Assembly: GCA_937928335.1 (NCBI GenBank)
Contig: CALFWN010000128.1
Span: forward strand, 1-5,326
DNA length: 5,326 nucleotides
Source of the DNA: an uncultured Litoreibacter sp.
GTDB lineage: Bacteria > Pseudomonadota > Alphaproteobacteria > Rhodobacterales > Rhodobacteraceae
Reading direction: 5' to 3'
Positions within the stretch are counted from its first letter, which is position 1. Each line of letters starts with the position of its first letter. The position numbers were made by a program, and so were the translations under genes. Under the pieces are notes generated by a model that ran no database searches, was not told the DNA's origin, and saw nothing but the letters and a program-made list of their open reading frames with translations. Below, piece by piece: positions 1 through 5,326 of this stretch.

Positions 1-956
1 TTGTCCTCTGTCGCGACAATCACGTCCTCAACATCGGCGTCAGACACGCGCACAACCTTGTGGCCGAATTCCTCGATGATCAGCTCGGCAGTGTCGGCGT
101 CAATGGTCTGCGTTTGCGTGACCATCATGCCGTTGGTCATCAGCGCCTTGACGACATCTGCAACACGTTCCGACATCCGGTTCGCCAGCTCGGAGACAAC
201 GATGGCCTCCGGCAATTGCACATCGCGCACCACCTTCTCGCGCTCAACCGCGCCGCCCATAGCCTTTTGACGTGCACGCTCCTGCTTGCGCTTCATGGCG
301 GCCATAGACTTGTGCCGCCCGTCGCCGCCACGCAGCGCCTGGTTCAGCGTCAGCTTGCCAGAGCGACGGCCATCATCTGCGCGACCCTTGCCACCCTTGT
401 TGTCGCGATCACGGTCGCGGCGTTCAGGTGTCGGGGCCGCCTTGCCGCCGCCACGTGGGCCTGACGGCGCCACGGCGGGCTCACCGGGAACGGCTGCCGC
501 AGCGGCTGGTTTCGGCGCTTTCGCCTCCTCGGCTTCGCGCAGTTTGCGCGCGTCCTCGGCGGCTTTTGCTTTCAGCGCGTCTTCGCGCTCTTTCTCTTCG
601 CGTTCCTTGGCTTCCGCCTCGGCGCGGCGGCGCTCCCGGCGCTCCGCCTGTTCTTTTTCCTCGGCAGCGCGGCGTTCGGCATCCGCAGCCTCCTGTTCCT
701 TGGCGGCCTGAAGCGCCTTCATGCGGCGATCCATCTCGGCATCGGAGATACCGGCAGGGCGCTTGGACGGGTCCGAGGCCCGAGGGGACGCGTTCGGCGC
801 GGGTGCATTTGCGGCACCCGGCTTGGGCACCACAACGCGTTTGCGCTTGGTTTCCACCACCACATTCTTGGTACGCCCGTGGCTGAAGCTTTGCTTCACT
901 TGTCCGGGTCGTGCGCCTTTAAGGCCCAAAGGTTTTTTGCCGTCACTATCGCTCAT
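1..956 (-). CDS. infB: Translation initiation factor IF-2, N-terminal part (3'-truncated by window)
   Basis: IF2 is the GTPase that brings initiator fMet-tRNA to the 30S subunit and promotes subunit joining. The first 318 codons are visible and the frame runs open to the window edge. The start is ATG 956, overlapping ylxR by 11 bases. The first 45 residues (KPLGLKGARPGQVKQSFSHG, then NVVVE and KRKRVVV) match the conserved N-terminus of alphaproteobacterial IF2. Residues about 72-145 are a Glu/Arg/Ala-rich, probably coiled-coil or extended helical linker, followed by an Ala/Pro/Gly-rich and Arg/Asp-rich stretch. Residues about 196-240 are the basic IF2-associated region, and about 242-295 (VVRDVQLPEAIVV to EEFGHKVVRVSD) the IF2 N-terminal domain. 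The G domain and domains III-IV are outside the window. Base composition matches its neighbours and I see no interruption. Confidence 0.97.
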   Translation of the reverse strand, partial: MSDSDGKKPLGLKGARPGQVKQSFSHGRTKNVVVETKRKRVVVPKPGAANAPAPNASPRASDPSKRPAGISDAEMDRRMKALQAAKEQEAADAERRAAEEKEQAERRERRRAEAEAKEREEKEREDALKAKAAEDARKLREAEEAKAPKPAAAAAVPGEPAVAPSGPRGGGKAAPTPERRDRDRDNKGGKGRADDGRRSGKLTLNQALRGGDGRHKSMAAMKRKQERARQKAMGGAVEREKVVRDVQLPEAIVVSELANRMSERVADVVKALMTNGMMVTQTQTIDADTAELIIEEFGHKVVRVSDADVEDVIVATED

Positions 957-1587
957 GCGTCGTATTTTCCTTGTTCGAGGGCTTCTTTGAGCCGCTCATT
1001 CCGCGGACGCCCTTCAGCCGGATGCCTTCAGCTTTAACTTGCTTGCTGAGTCCACCCGCCGTTAAGGCGCCATGTATCACACTTTCCCGACCGAATGCCA
1101 AACCCAATTCCTGAGCGGTCAAACAGCCAATAAATACGTCCTTGCCGGGCGGAGAATGGAGCTTTGATTTGCCCCGCTCAGACCCGTCGCTGGCCTGCAC
1201 CAGAAGACGGGCGCGATCCGTCTCAAGCAGGCTCTTTACTTTCTCATACCCGGTCACCGCCTGCCCGGCCTTGCGCGCCAGCGAGATCAGGTTGACCAGT
1301 CGCCCGGCCAAAAGGCGTTCCGTCTGGGCAAACAGGTCATCGGGTAGGGTGACCTGTTCCTTGGCCGAGCGCGAAAAAGCCTTCTTCCTGATCGCCATTT
1401 CCAACGCCTCTTTCGTTGCGCTGACCCAAATGCCGCGTCCGGGTAACTTTCCCATGACATCGGGCACGGCCTGACCTTCCGGGCCAACCACAAAACGGAT
1501 CATGCGGGCTGGATCACCCACCTCTCCTGTCGCGATGCAGCGCCGCTCCAGATCGTCCGTTTTCTTATCTCGACCGCCGCGGCTCAT
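946..1587 (-). CDS. YlxR-family (DUF448) RNA-binding protein with L7Ae-like C-terminal domain
   Basis: The 213-residue product joins two small RNA-binding modules. The N-terminal YlxR/DUF448 domain (about 13-80) shows the ERRCIATGE motif and LPGRGIWV at 48-55, matching the family's conserved Cys and GRG(A/I)(Y/W) signature. From about 93 (RLVNLISLARKAGQAVTGYEKV) it resembles an L7Ae/YlxQ-type ribosomal fold, with an AxRAGxxxxGxxxV-like motif. In Firmicutes YlxR and YlxQ are separate neighbouring genes in the nusA-infB operon. Here they are fused, as I recall from other alphaproteobacteria. The tail (after about 190) is basic. The exact role is unsettled: YlxR has been linked to gene regulation and RNase P binding in some bacteria. 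The ATG at 1587 follows nusA by 22 bases without a strong Shine-Dalgarno, suggesting coupled translation. The 3' end overlaps infB by 11 bases. Confidence 0.93.
   Translation of the reverse strand: MSRGGRDKKTDDLERRCIATGEVGDPARMIRFVVGPEGQAVPDVMGKLPGRGIWVSATKEALEMAIRKKAFSRSAKEQVTLPDDLFAQTERLLAGRLVNLISLARKAGQAVTGYEKVKSLLETDRARLLVQASDGSERGKSKLHSPPGKDVFIGCLTAQELGLAFGRESVIHGALTAGGLSKQVKAEGIRLKGVRGMSGSKKPSNKENTTHER
968..972 (-). promoter_or_regulatory. Ribosome binding site of infB
   Basis: AAGGA within the end of ylxR lies 11 bases before the ATG at 956. It supports that start and places the infB ribosome site wholly inside ylxR, so the two genes are probably translationally coupled. Confidence 0.6.
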
Positions 1588-1596
1588 GCCGGAACT

Positions 1597-1620
1597 CTGA
1601 GACCTGAAATCAGGCCTCAG
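1597..1620 (-). promoter_or_regulatory. 10-bp hairpin spanning the nusA stop codon, upstream of ylxR
   Basis: On the minus strand CTGAGGCCTG (1620-1611) pairs with CAGGTCTCAG (1606-1597) around the loop ATTT. There are ten pairs, one of them G-U in RNA. The nusA TGA (1612-1610) lies at the top of the 5' arm and loop, and the 3' arm ends 9 bases before the ylxR ATG. No T-run follows, so it is not an intrinsic terminator. It may mask the ylxR ribosome binding region until ribosomes finishing nusA open it, or serve as an RNA processing site; both are inferred. Confidence 0.5.
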
Positions 1621-3229
1621 CCCCTTCGGTTTCAGCTTCGCCTTCGGCTTCTTCGCCCTCGGTCACGAGGTCGGCAGGGTCGACCCAGCCAAGCTGGATG
1701 CGCGCGGTCATGATCAGAGTTTGCGCTTCCTCAAGCGACATGTCGAATTTCTCCAGAACGCCATCATCCTTGACGCGTTCCTCGCCAACGGTTGTCCAGC
1801 CACCGGCCAGCTCCCAGTCAGCGCAGGTTGCGAAGTCTTCCAGCGTTTTAACATCATCCTCGGCCAGTGCTTCTACCATTTGGGGTGTCAGCCCATCAAA
1901 TCCAATAAGGCTGTCCTCTGCGCCCAGCTCGCGGGCATGGTCCAGAGCCTTCTTATTCTGCGCTTCCAGATAGTCGCGGGCACGGGCTTGCAGCTCGGAG
2001 GCGGTGTCGCCATCGACGCCGTCAATGACCAGCAACTCGTCTACCTCGACATAGGCCACCTCTTCCAGCGAGGTGAACCCTTCGGAGACCAGAAGCTGCG
2101 CGAAGAACTCGTCCAGATCGAGGGTTTCCATGAACAGCTTGGTGCGTTCTTCGAACTCCGCCTGACGACGCGCGGATTCCTCTTCCTCGGTCATGATGTC
2201 GATATCAAGCCCGGTCAGCTGCGAGGCCAACCGCACGTTTTGGCCACGGCGGCCAATGGCGAGGCTCAGCTGCTCTTCGGGTACAACAACCTCGATGCGC
2301 TCGGCCTCTTCATCGAGAACAACCTTGGAGACCTCGGCGGGCTGCAAGGCGTTTACGAGGAAGGTCGGCACGTCTTCGTTCCACGGGATGATGTCGATCT
2401 TCTCGCCTTGCAACTCGTTGACCACAGCCTGCACGCGGGAGCCGCGCATACCAACGCAGGCACCCACAGGGTCGATGGAATTGTCATAGCTGATCACGGC
2501 AATCTTCGCGCGCGAACCCGGATCACGGGCGACGGCCTTGATGTCGATAATGCCGTCATAAATCTCCGGCACTTCCATCTTGAACAGCTCCGCCATGAAT
2601 TGCGGGTCAGTGCGTGACAGGAAGATCTGCGGGCCACGGACCTCGCGGCGCACATCCTTGATATAGACGCGGATGCGGTCATTGGGGCGGTAGGCCTCGC
2701 GGCCGATCTTTTCGTTACGGCGCAGGATCGCCTCGCCACGGCCGATATCGACGATGACGTTGCCATATTCCTCGCGCTTGACCTGGCCGTTGATGATCGT
2801 GCCGGCCTTGTCCTTGAACTCTTCATATTGACGGTCACGCTCGGCTTCGCGGACCTTCTGCAAAATCACCTGCTTGGCAGATTGCGCGGCGATGCGGCCC
2901 ATCTCGACCGGAGGCACCTCGTCTACGATCGTGTCGCCAATCTCTGGCGCGTCCAGAAATTCCTTGGCGTCCTCGACATTCATCTCGGCGCGGTCATTTT
3001 CGATCTCGTCATCCGCCACCACGGTACGGACGCGGGTGAAGGTCGCCTTGCCGGTTTTGCGGTCGATAGAGACCCGAATATCCAGTTCAGCGCCGTAACG
3101 CGACTTGGCCGCGCGGGCCAGCGACTCTTCCATCGCTTCCACGACCAGCTCTGGATCGATCATCTTTTCGCGGGCGACAGCTTCTGCGGTTTGCAGCAGC
3201 TCCAGCTGGTTTGCTGAGGTAATAGCCAT
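1610..3229 (-). CDS. nusA: Transcription termination/antitermination factor NusA
   Basis: NusA binds elongating RNA polymerase and nascent RNA. It promotes pausing and hairpin-dependent termination and takes part in rRNA antitermination. The product is 539 residues (E. coli 495). Domains in order: the RNA-polymerase-binding N-terminal domain (about 1-130, opening MAITSANQLELLQTAEAVA), an S1 domain (about 138-203), KH1 with GMRG at 260-263 and the DPVGACVG motif before it, and KH2 with GRRG at 326-329 in SLAIGRRGQNVRLA. Two helix-hairpin-helix-rich acidic repeats follow (about 370-425 and 440-515), as in proteobacterial NusA, then an Asp/Glu/Ala-rich tail (521-539). The start is supported by a strong GAGGA. 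The gene lies 3 bases after rimP. The E. coli nusA operon is known to be autoregulated by NusA; the terminator upstream of rimP is a candidate target here, which is inference. All domains appear intact. Confidence 0.98.
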   Translation of the reverse strand: MAITSANQLELLQTAEAVAREKMIDPELVVEAMEESLARAAKSRYGAELDIRVSIDRKTGKATFTRVRTVVADDEIENDRAEMNVEDAKEFLDAPEIGDTIVDEVPPVEMGRIAAQSAKQVILQKVREAERDRQYEEFKDKAGTIINGQVKREEYGNVIVDIGRGEAILRRNEKIGREAYRPNDRIRVYIKDVRREVRGPQIFLSRTDPQFMAELFKMEVPEIYDGIIDIKAVARDPGSRAKIAVISYDNSIDPVGACVGMRGSRVQAVVNELQGEKIDIIPWNEDVPTFLVNALQPAEVSKVVLDEEAERIEVVVPEEQLSLAIGRRGQNVRLASQLTGLDIDIMTEEEESARRQAEFEERTKLFMETLDLDEFFAQLLVSEGFTSLEEVAYVEVDELLVIDGVDGDTASELQARARDYLEAQNKKALDHARELGAEDSLIGFDGLTPQMVEALAEDDVKTLEDFATCADWELAGGWTTVGEERVKDDGVLEKFDMSLEEAQTLIMTARIQLGWVDPADLVTEGEEAEGEAETEGAEA

Positions 3230-3232
3230 TGT

Positions 3233-3805
3233 TTAGTCCTCTTCACCGTCGACGATCTGTTGGACCTCGTCGAATTGGGTTTCGTCAATTTCGCCCGCGT
3301 CTTTGCGGTTCTTCAGCATGTCGCGGATCAGATCATCCGTCAGAACAAGTTTTGCGTCGGTCAGCCAGTCGAATTGCAGCCCGACCGTACCCTCGTCCAG
3401 ATTGATCAGCACCTCATCGCCTTCTGTCCCAGCGATCTCGCCTTTGAAGCGGCGGCGGCCATCGATCAGCTGATCTGTTTCCAGCTTGGCCTCATAGCCC
3501 TGCCACATGTCAAAATCCTTGAGCCGCGTCAAAGGCCGGTCAATGCCGGGCGAAGACACTTCAAGGTTATATTCCCCTGAAATAGGGTCTTCCACGTCCA
3601 TTACCGCCGACAGCGCGGTGGAGATCTCTGCAAGGTCTTCCACCTCGATCCCACCCTCAGGCTTATCGGCCATGACCTGCAGGATATCGGTTTTGCCGCC
3701 CATCAGGCGCAGACGCACCAGCTCATACCCCAGACCCTCAATGACGGGTTTGGCGATCTCCGCCAGATGGCGGTCAATAGCAGCTTTGGCAATCAGGTCA
3801 GACAT
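3233..3805 (-). CDS. rimP: Ribosome maturation factor RimP
   Basis: RimP is a cytoplasmic factor that helps assemble the 30S ribosomal subunit, acting early in 16S rRNA/S12-region maturation. The product is 190 residues, slightly longer than the roughly 150 of E. coli. The N-terminal alpha/beta domain covers about 1-92 and ends in the family signature [14 protein letters not shown] (79-92). An SH3-like C-terminal domain follows (about 95-158), then an acidic tail ending DGEED. I chose the ATG at 3805 (MSDLIAKAA) over the in-frame GTG at 3817. The GTG directly follows the terminator T-run and has no Shine-Dalgarno, and homologues as I recall them begin near this ATG. Even so, GAGAG (3812-3808) lies only 2 bases from the ATG, which is an unusually short spacing. 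It is the first gene of the operon; TAA is followed 3 bases later by nusA. Confidence 0.95.
   Translation of the reverse strand: MSDLIAKAAIDRHLAEIAKPVIEGLGYELVRLRLMGGKTDILQVMADKPEGGIEVEDLAEISTALSAVMDVEDPISGEYNLEVSSPGIDRPLTRLKDFDMWQGYEAKLETDQLIDGRRRFKGEIAGTEGDEVLINLDEGTVGLQFDWLTDAKLVLTDDLIRDMLKNRKDAGEIDETQFDEVQQIVDGEED
3237..3241 (-). promoter_or_regulatory. Ribosome binding site of nusA
   Basis: GAGGA, inside the last codons of rimP, ends 7 bases before the nusA ATG at 3229. This is an ideal Shine-Dalgarno distance and fixes the nusA start. Its position within rimP favours translational coupling of the two genes. Confidence 0.8.
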
Positions 3806-3817
3806 ATCTCTCGACAC

Positions 3818-3841
3818 AAAAAAACGGGCGCGCGGCCCGTT
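3818..3841 (-). terminator. Intrinsic terminator in the rimP leader (possible attenuator)
   Basis: On the minus strand AACGGGC (3841-3835), loop CGCGC (3834-3830) and GCCCGTT (3829-3823) form a perfect 7-bp stem followed by an uninterrupted run of seven T (3824-3818). This is the canonical Rho-independent terminator shape in the minus direction. The plus direction lacks a T-run, so it is not bidirectional. It ends 12 bases before the rimP ATG, leaving no space for a promoter between it and rimP. It may stop helicase transcripts, but transcripts for rimP, nusA and infB must also cross it, so partial readthrough or regulated attenuation is implied. Confidence 0.8.
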
Positions 3842-3854
3842 GATGTTTCCCGGT

Positions 3855-3882
3855 GGGCGCTGGGGGTGGAGACCAGCGCGCC
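3855..3882 (-). promoter_or_regulatory. GC-rich leader hairpin upstream of the rimP terminator
   Basis: In the predicted leader RNA, GCGCTGG (3879-3873) is fully complementary to CCAGCGC (3863-3857) across a 9-base loop. GG (3882-3881) can add two pairs with CC (3856-3855) if C3880 is bulged. An alternative 5-bp hairpin, CAGCG (3886-3882) with CGCTG (3878-3874), uses some of the same bases. The GGCGCGC at 3882-3876 is also complementary to GCGCGCC in the terminator (3833-3827). The segment therefore has several mutually exclusive folds. I see no ATG-initiated leader peptide in the leader. A regulatory role is inferred. Confidence 0.4.
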
Positions 3883-3894
3883 GCTGTTGAGAGG

Positions 3895-3923
3895 GATATA
3901 CGCAAGCTGGCCCGAGTCTGCAA
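3895..3923 (-). promoter_or_regulatory. Putative sigma-70-type promoter of the rimP-nusA-ylxR-infB operon
   Basis: Reading the minus strand, TTGCAG (3923-3918) and TATATC (3900-3895) are separated by exactly 17 bases. They resemble the -35 and -10 boxes of a housekeeping sigma factor: the -35 keeps the TTG that is most conserved in alphaproteobacteria, and the -10 keeps TATA. Transcription would start near A3888, giving a leader of about 83 bases before the rimP ATG. The site lies between the helicase stop and rimP, where an operon promoter is expected. The match is by eye only, and the -35 agrees with the consensus at just three of six bases. Confidence 0.5.
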
Positions 3924-3964
3924 GGGGGGCATCCGAGATCAGCAAAAAAGCGACCGGTGCCAAC

Positions 3965-5326
3965 CTATTTCTTGGGTCCCCGCCGTTTTGGAACCGCTCC
4001 GCCGCCTTTGCCCTTCACCGGCTTCCCTTTCCCGCGCGGGCGCAGGGATTGGGACGGGTCCGACATATTTGCGGCTTTGGGCTTACCCTTCGGCTTTGCA
4101 GCCGGTTTCGCGCTTTTTGGCTTTTGCGATTTGTAGTCAGGTTTTCCACCGGGCTTGCTGTCATATTTCGGCTTGCCCGCAGGTTTCGGCTTGCCCTTGA
4201 AGTCCGAGACGACATCGGGGACATGCTTCGGCTTCTTCTCTTTCCACTCTTTCTTTTGTTTGGGGGCCTTGCGCGGGTCGCCGCCCAGATCATCCAAAGG
4301 CTTGCGTCTGTTGGACGCCATCGAGGGCTTCGCGCCTTTTGGCTTGTCAAAACGTGCCTTGCTGCCCTTGTCAAAACGCGGCGGGCGGGAGGTGTCGGGA
4401 ACATGGTCCAGCTTGGTGAGTGTCGCGCCTTCCTCCAGTTTCATGTCGGGTCCAAGCGCGGTCAGGAAGCCGGAAACCGCGCTGTCTTTCAGCTCGACGA
4501 AAGTTTCGGTTTCCTGCACCCGGATTGCGCCGATATCGTCTTTTGAGATGTCGCCCATGCGGCACAGCATTGGCAAAAGCCAGCGCGGCTCTGCCCGATC
4601 ATTGCGCCCCACCGAGATCGAGAACCATTGCGATGGACCAAAAGCCTCACGCGGTTTCGGCGCATCTTTGGTGGACGGTGCGGCAAGGTCTTCGGGGGCT
4701 GTCTGACGCGAGCGGTAGAGGCGCAGGTAAGCCGCGGCAATCTGCTCGGATGTGAAGGTTTCCGCCAGTTTAGAGACGAATTCAGCCTCGTCCTTGCCAG
4801 GCTCCTCAATGAAGGACGGGTCCGAGAACATCCGGTCCTGATCGCGCTGCAACACCTCATCCGCCGTTGGGGCCGCGCCCCAATCTGCCTGAACTTTCGC
4901 AAATTTCAGCAGGCGTTCCGCCTTTTTGGACCAGCGCTGCGGCACGATGATTGCCGATACGCCCTTGCGCCCTGCGCGCCCCGTCCGGCCGGAGCGGTGC
5001 AACAGTGTTTCACCATTATTGGGCAGCTCTGCATGGATAACCAGCTCAAGATTTGGCAGGTCGATGCCACGCGCGGCCACATCAGTTGCCACACAGACCC
5101 GCGCCCGCCCGTCGCGCATCGCTTGCAGGGCATGGGTGCGCTCGTTCTGACTTAGCTCGCCGGACAGGGCGACCACCTGAAACCCACGGTTCGAGAAGCG
5201 CGCTGTCAGCCGGTTCACCGTCGCGCGCGTGTTGCAAAACACGATGGCGTTCTGCGCCTCATAGTAGCGCAGCACGTTGATGATCGCGTTCTCGGGGTCG
5301 TTGCCAGCCACCAGCATGGCACGGTA
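3965..5326 (-). CDS. DEAD-box ATP-dependent RNA helicase, C-terminal part (5'-truncated by window)
   Basis: This is the C-terminal part of a superfamily 2 DEAD-box helicase, an enzyme that uses ATP to unwind or remodel RNA, usually in ribosome assembly or mRNA decay. The frame is open to the window edge and 453 codons are visible. The Met at 5317 is preceded by in-frame Tyr-Arg-Ala and lies inside the domain, so it is not the start. Counting from that Met, motif IV (AIVFCNTR) is at 24-31, motif V (VATDVAARGID) at 76-86 and motif VI (HRSGRTGRAG) at 107-116, with the arginine finger. Residues about 230-288 (WFSISVGRND to FLTALG) resemble the DbpA/CsdA RNA-binding domain, which in DbpA targets 23S rRNA. 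From about 310 the tail is disordered, Lys/Pro/Gly-rich with repeated GKPK-like units, and probably adds nonspecific RNA affinity. Motifs Q, I, II and III are outside the window. The family call is secure; which paralogue it is (DeaD, DbpA or other) is not. It ends in TAG about 40 bases before the putative promoter of the next operon. Confidence 0.95.
   Translation of the reverse strand, partial: YRAMLVAGNDPENAIINVLRYYEAQNAIVFCNTRATVNRLTARFSNRGFQVVALSGELSQNERTHALQAMRDGRARVCVATDVAARGIDLPNLELVIHAELPNNGETLLHRSGRTGRAGRKGVSAIIVPQRWSKKAERLLKFAKVQADWGAAPTADEVLQRDQDRMFSDPSFIEEPGKDEAEFVSKLAETFTSEQIAAAYLRLYRSRQTAPEDLAAPSTKDAPKPREAFGPSQWFSISVGRNDRAEPRWLLPMLCRMGDISKDDIGAIRVQETETFVELKDSAVSGFLTALGPDMKLEEGATLTKLDHVPDTSRPPRFDKGSKARFDKPKGAKPSMASNRRKPLDDLGGDPRKAPKQKKEWKEKKPKHVPDVVSDFKGKPKPAGKPKYDSKPGGKPDYKSQKPKSAKPAAKPKGKPKAANMSDPSQSLRPRGKGKPVKGKGGGAVPKRRGPKK

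Noticed and set aside
1597..1620. Hairpin at the nusA stop as an intrinsic terminator
   Set aside because: The stem is followed by AGTTCCGG rather than a T-run, and ylxR and infB continue the operon immediately.
1721..2617. Long plus-strand open frame (298 codons) opposite nusA
   Set aside because: It lies entirely antisense to an unmistakable nusA and its product matches nothing I recognise. Long antisense frames are expected in GC-rich coding DNA.
3944..3960. Possible terminator just after the helicase stop (run of six T at 3949-3944)
   Set aside because: The bases before the T-run (GCACCGGTCGC) form no convincing stem with a loop. The terminator at 3841-3818 is far better.
3806..3964. 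tRNA gene (metY-like) upstream of rimP, as in E. coli
   Set aside because: No cloverleaf, no TTCGA-type T-arm and no CCA-like acceptor stem are apparent in the gap.
3767..4546. Plus-strand open frame (259 codons) opposite the helicase tail and rimP leader
   Set aside because: It runs through the antisense of the rimP start, the terminator and the helicase, and its Leu/Phe/Arg-rich product looks like a reverse-strand translation of Lys/Pro-rich coding sequence. No domain is visible.
5315..5317. ATG at 5317 as the helicase start
   Set aside because: The frame stays open upstream to the window edge, and the residues after it are in the second RecA-like domain, so the true start is outside.

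Overview
The window looks like the chromosome of an alphaproteobacterium, most probably of the Rhodobacteraceae/Roseobacter group. This is inferred from the GC-rich coding sequence, the gene order, and recalled family features: the IF2 N-terminus with its QSFSHGR motif, the two-domain YlxR/L7Ae-like protein, and NusA with C-terminal helix-hairpin-helix repeats. No database search was run. Every supported gene lies on the minus strand, so the window reads right to left. I see no insertion sequence, phage gene, CRISPR array, tRNA or rRNA.

Layout in the direction of transcription. The right part (5326 to 3965) is the C-terminal part of a DEAD-box RNA helicase. It carries helicase motifs IV to VI, a DbpA-like RNA-binding domain and a long Lys/Pro-rich tail; its N-terminal half is beyond the window. 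A gap of about 150 bases (3964 to 3806) follows. It holds a plausible sigma-70-type promoter (3923-3895), a GC-rich leader that can form a hairpin, and a textbook intrinsic terminator (3841-3818) only 12 bases before the rimP start. Then comes the classic transcription/translation operon: rimP (30S maturation), nusA (elongation/termination factor), ylxR with an L7Ae-like domain (RNA-binding), and infB (initiation factor IF2, first 318 codons only). The joints are tight: 3 bases between rimP and nusA, 22 between nusA and ylxR, and an 11-base overlap between ylxR and infB.

The operon links RNA polymerase control (NusA) to ribosome assembly (RimP) and translation initiation (IF2). The genes are conserved housekeeping genes and I do not see a new protein system. 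The most interesting signal is regulatory. The intrinsic terminator sits so close to rimP that no promoter fits after it, so the operon must be transcribed through it. This suggests an attenuator, possibly sensitive to NusA itself. A second, weaker signal is a 10-bp hairpin spanning the nusA stop codon just upstream of ylxR.
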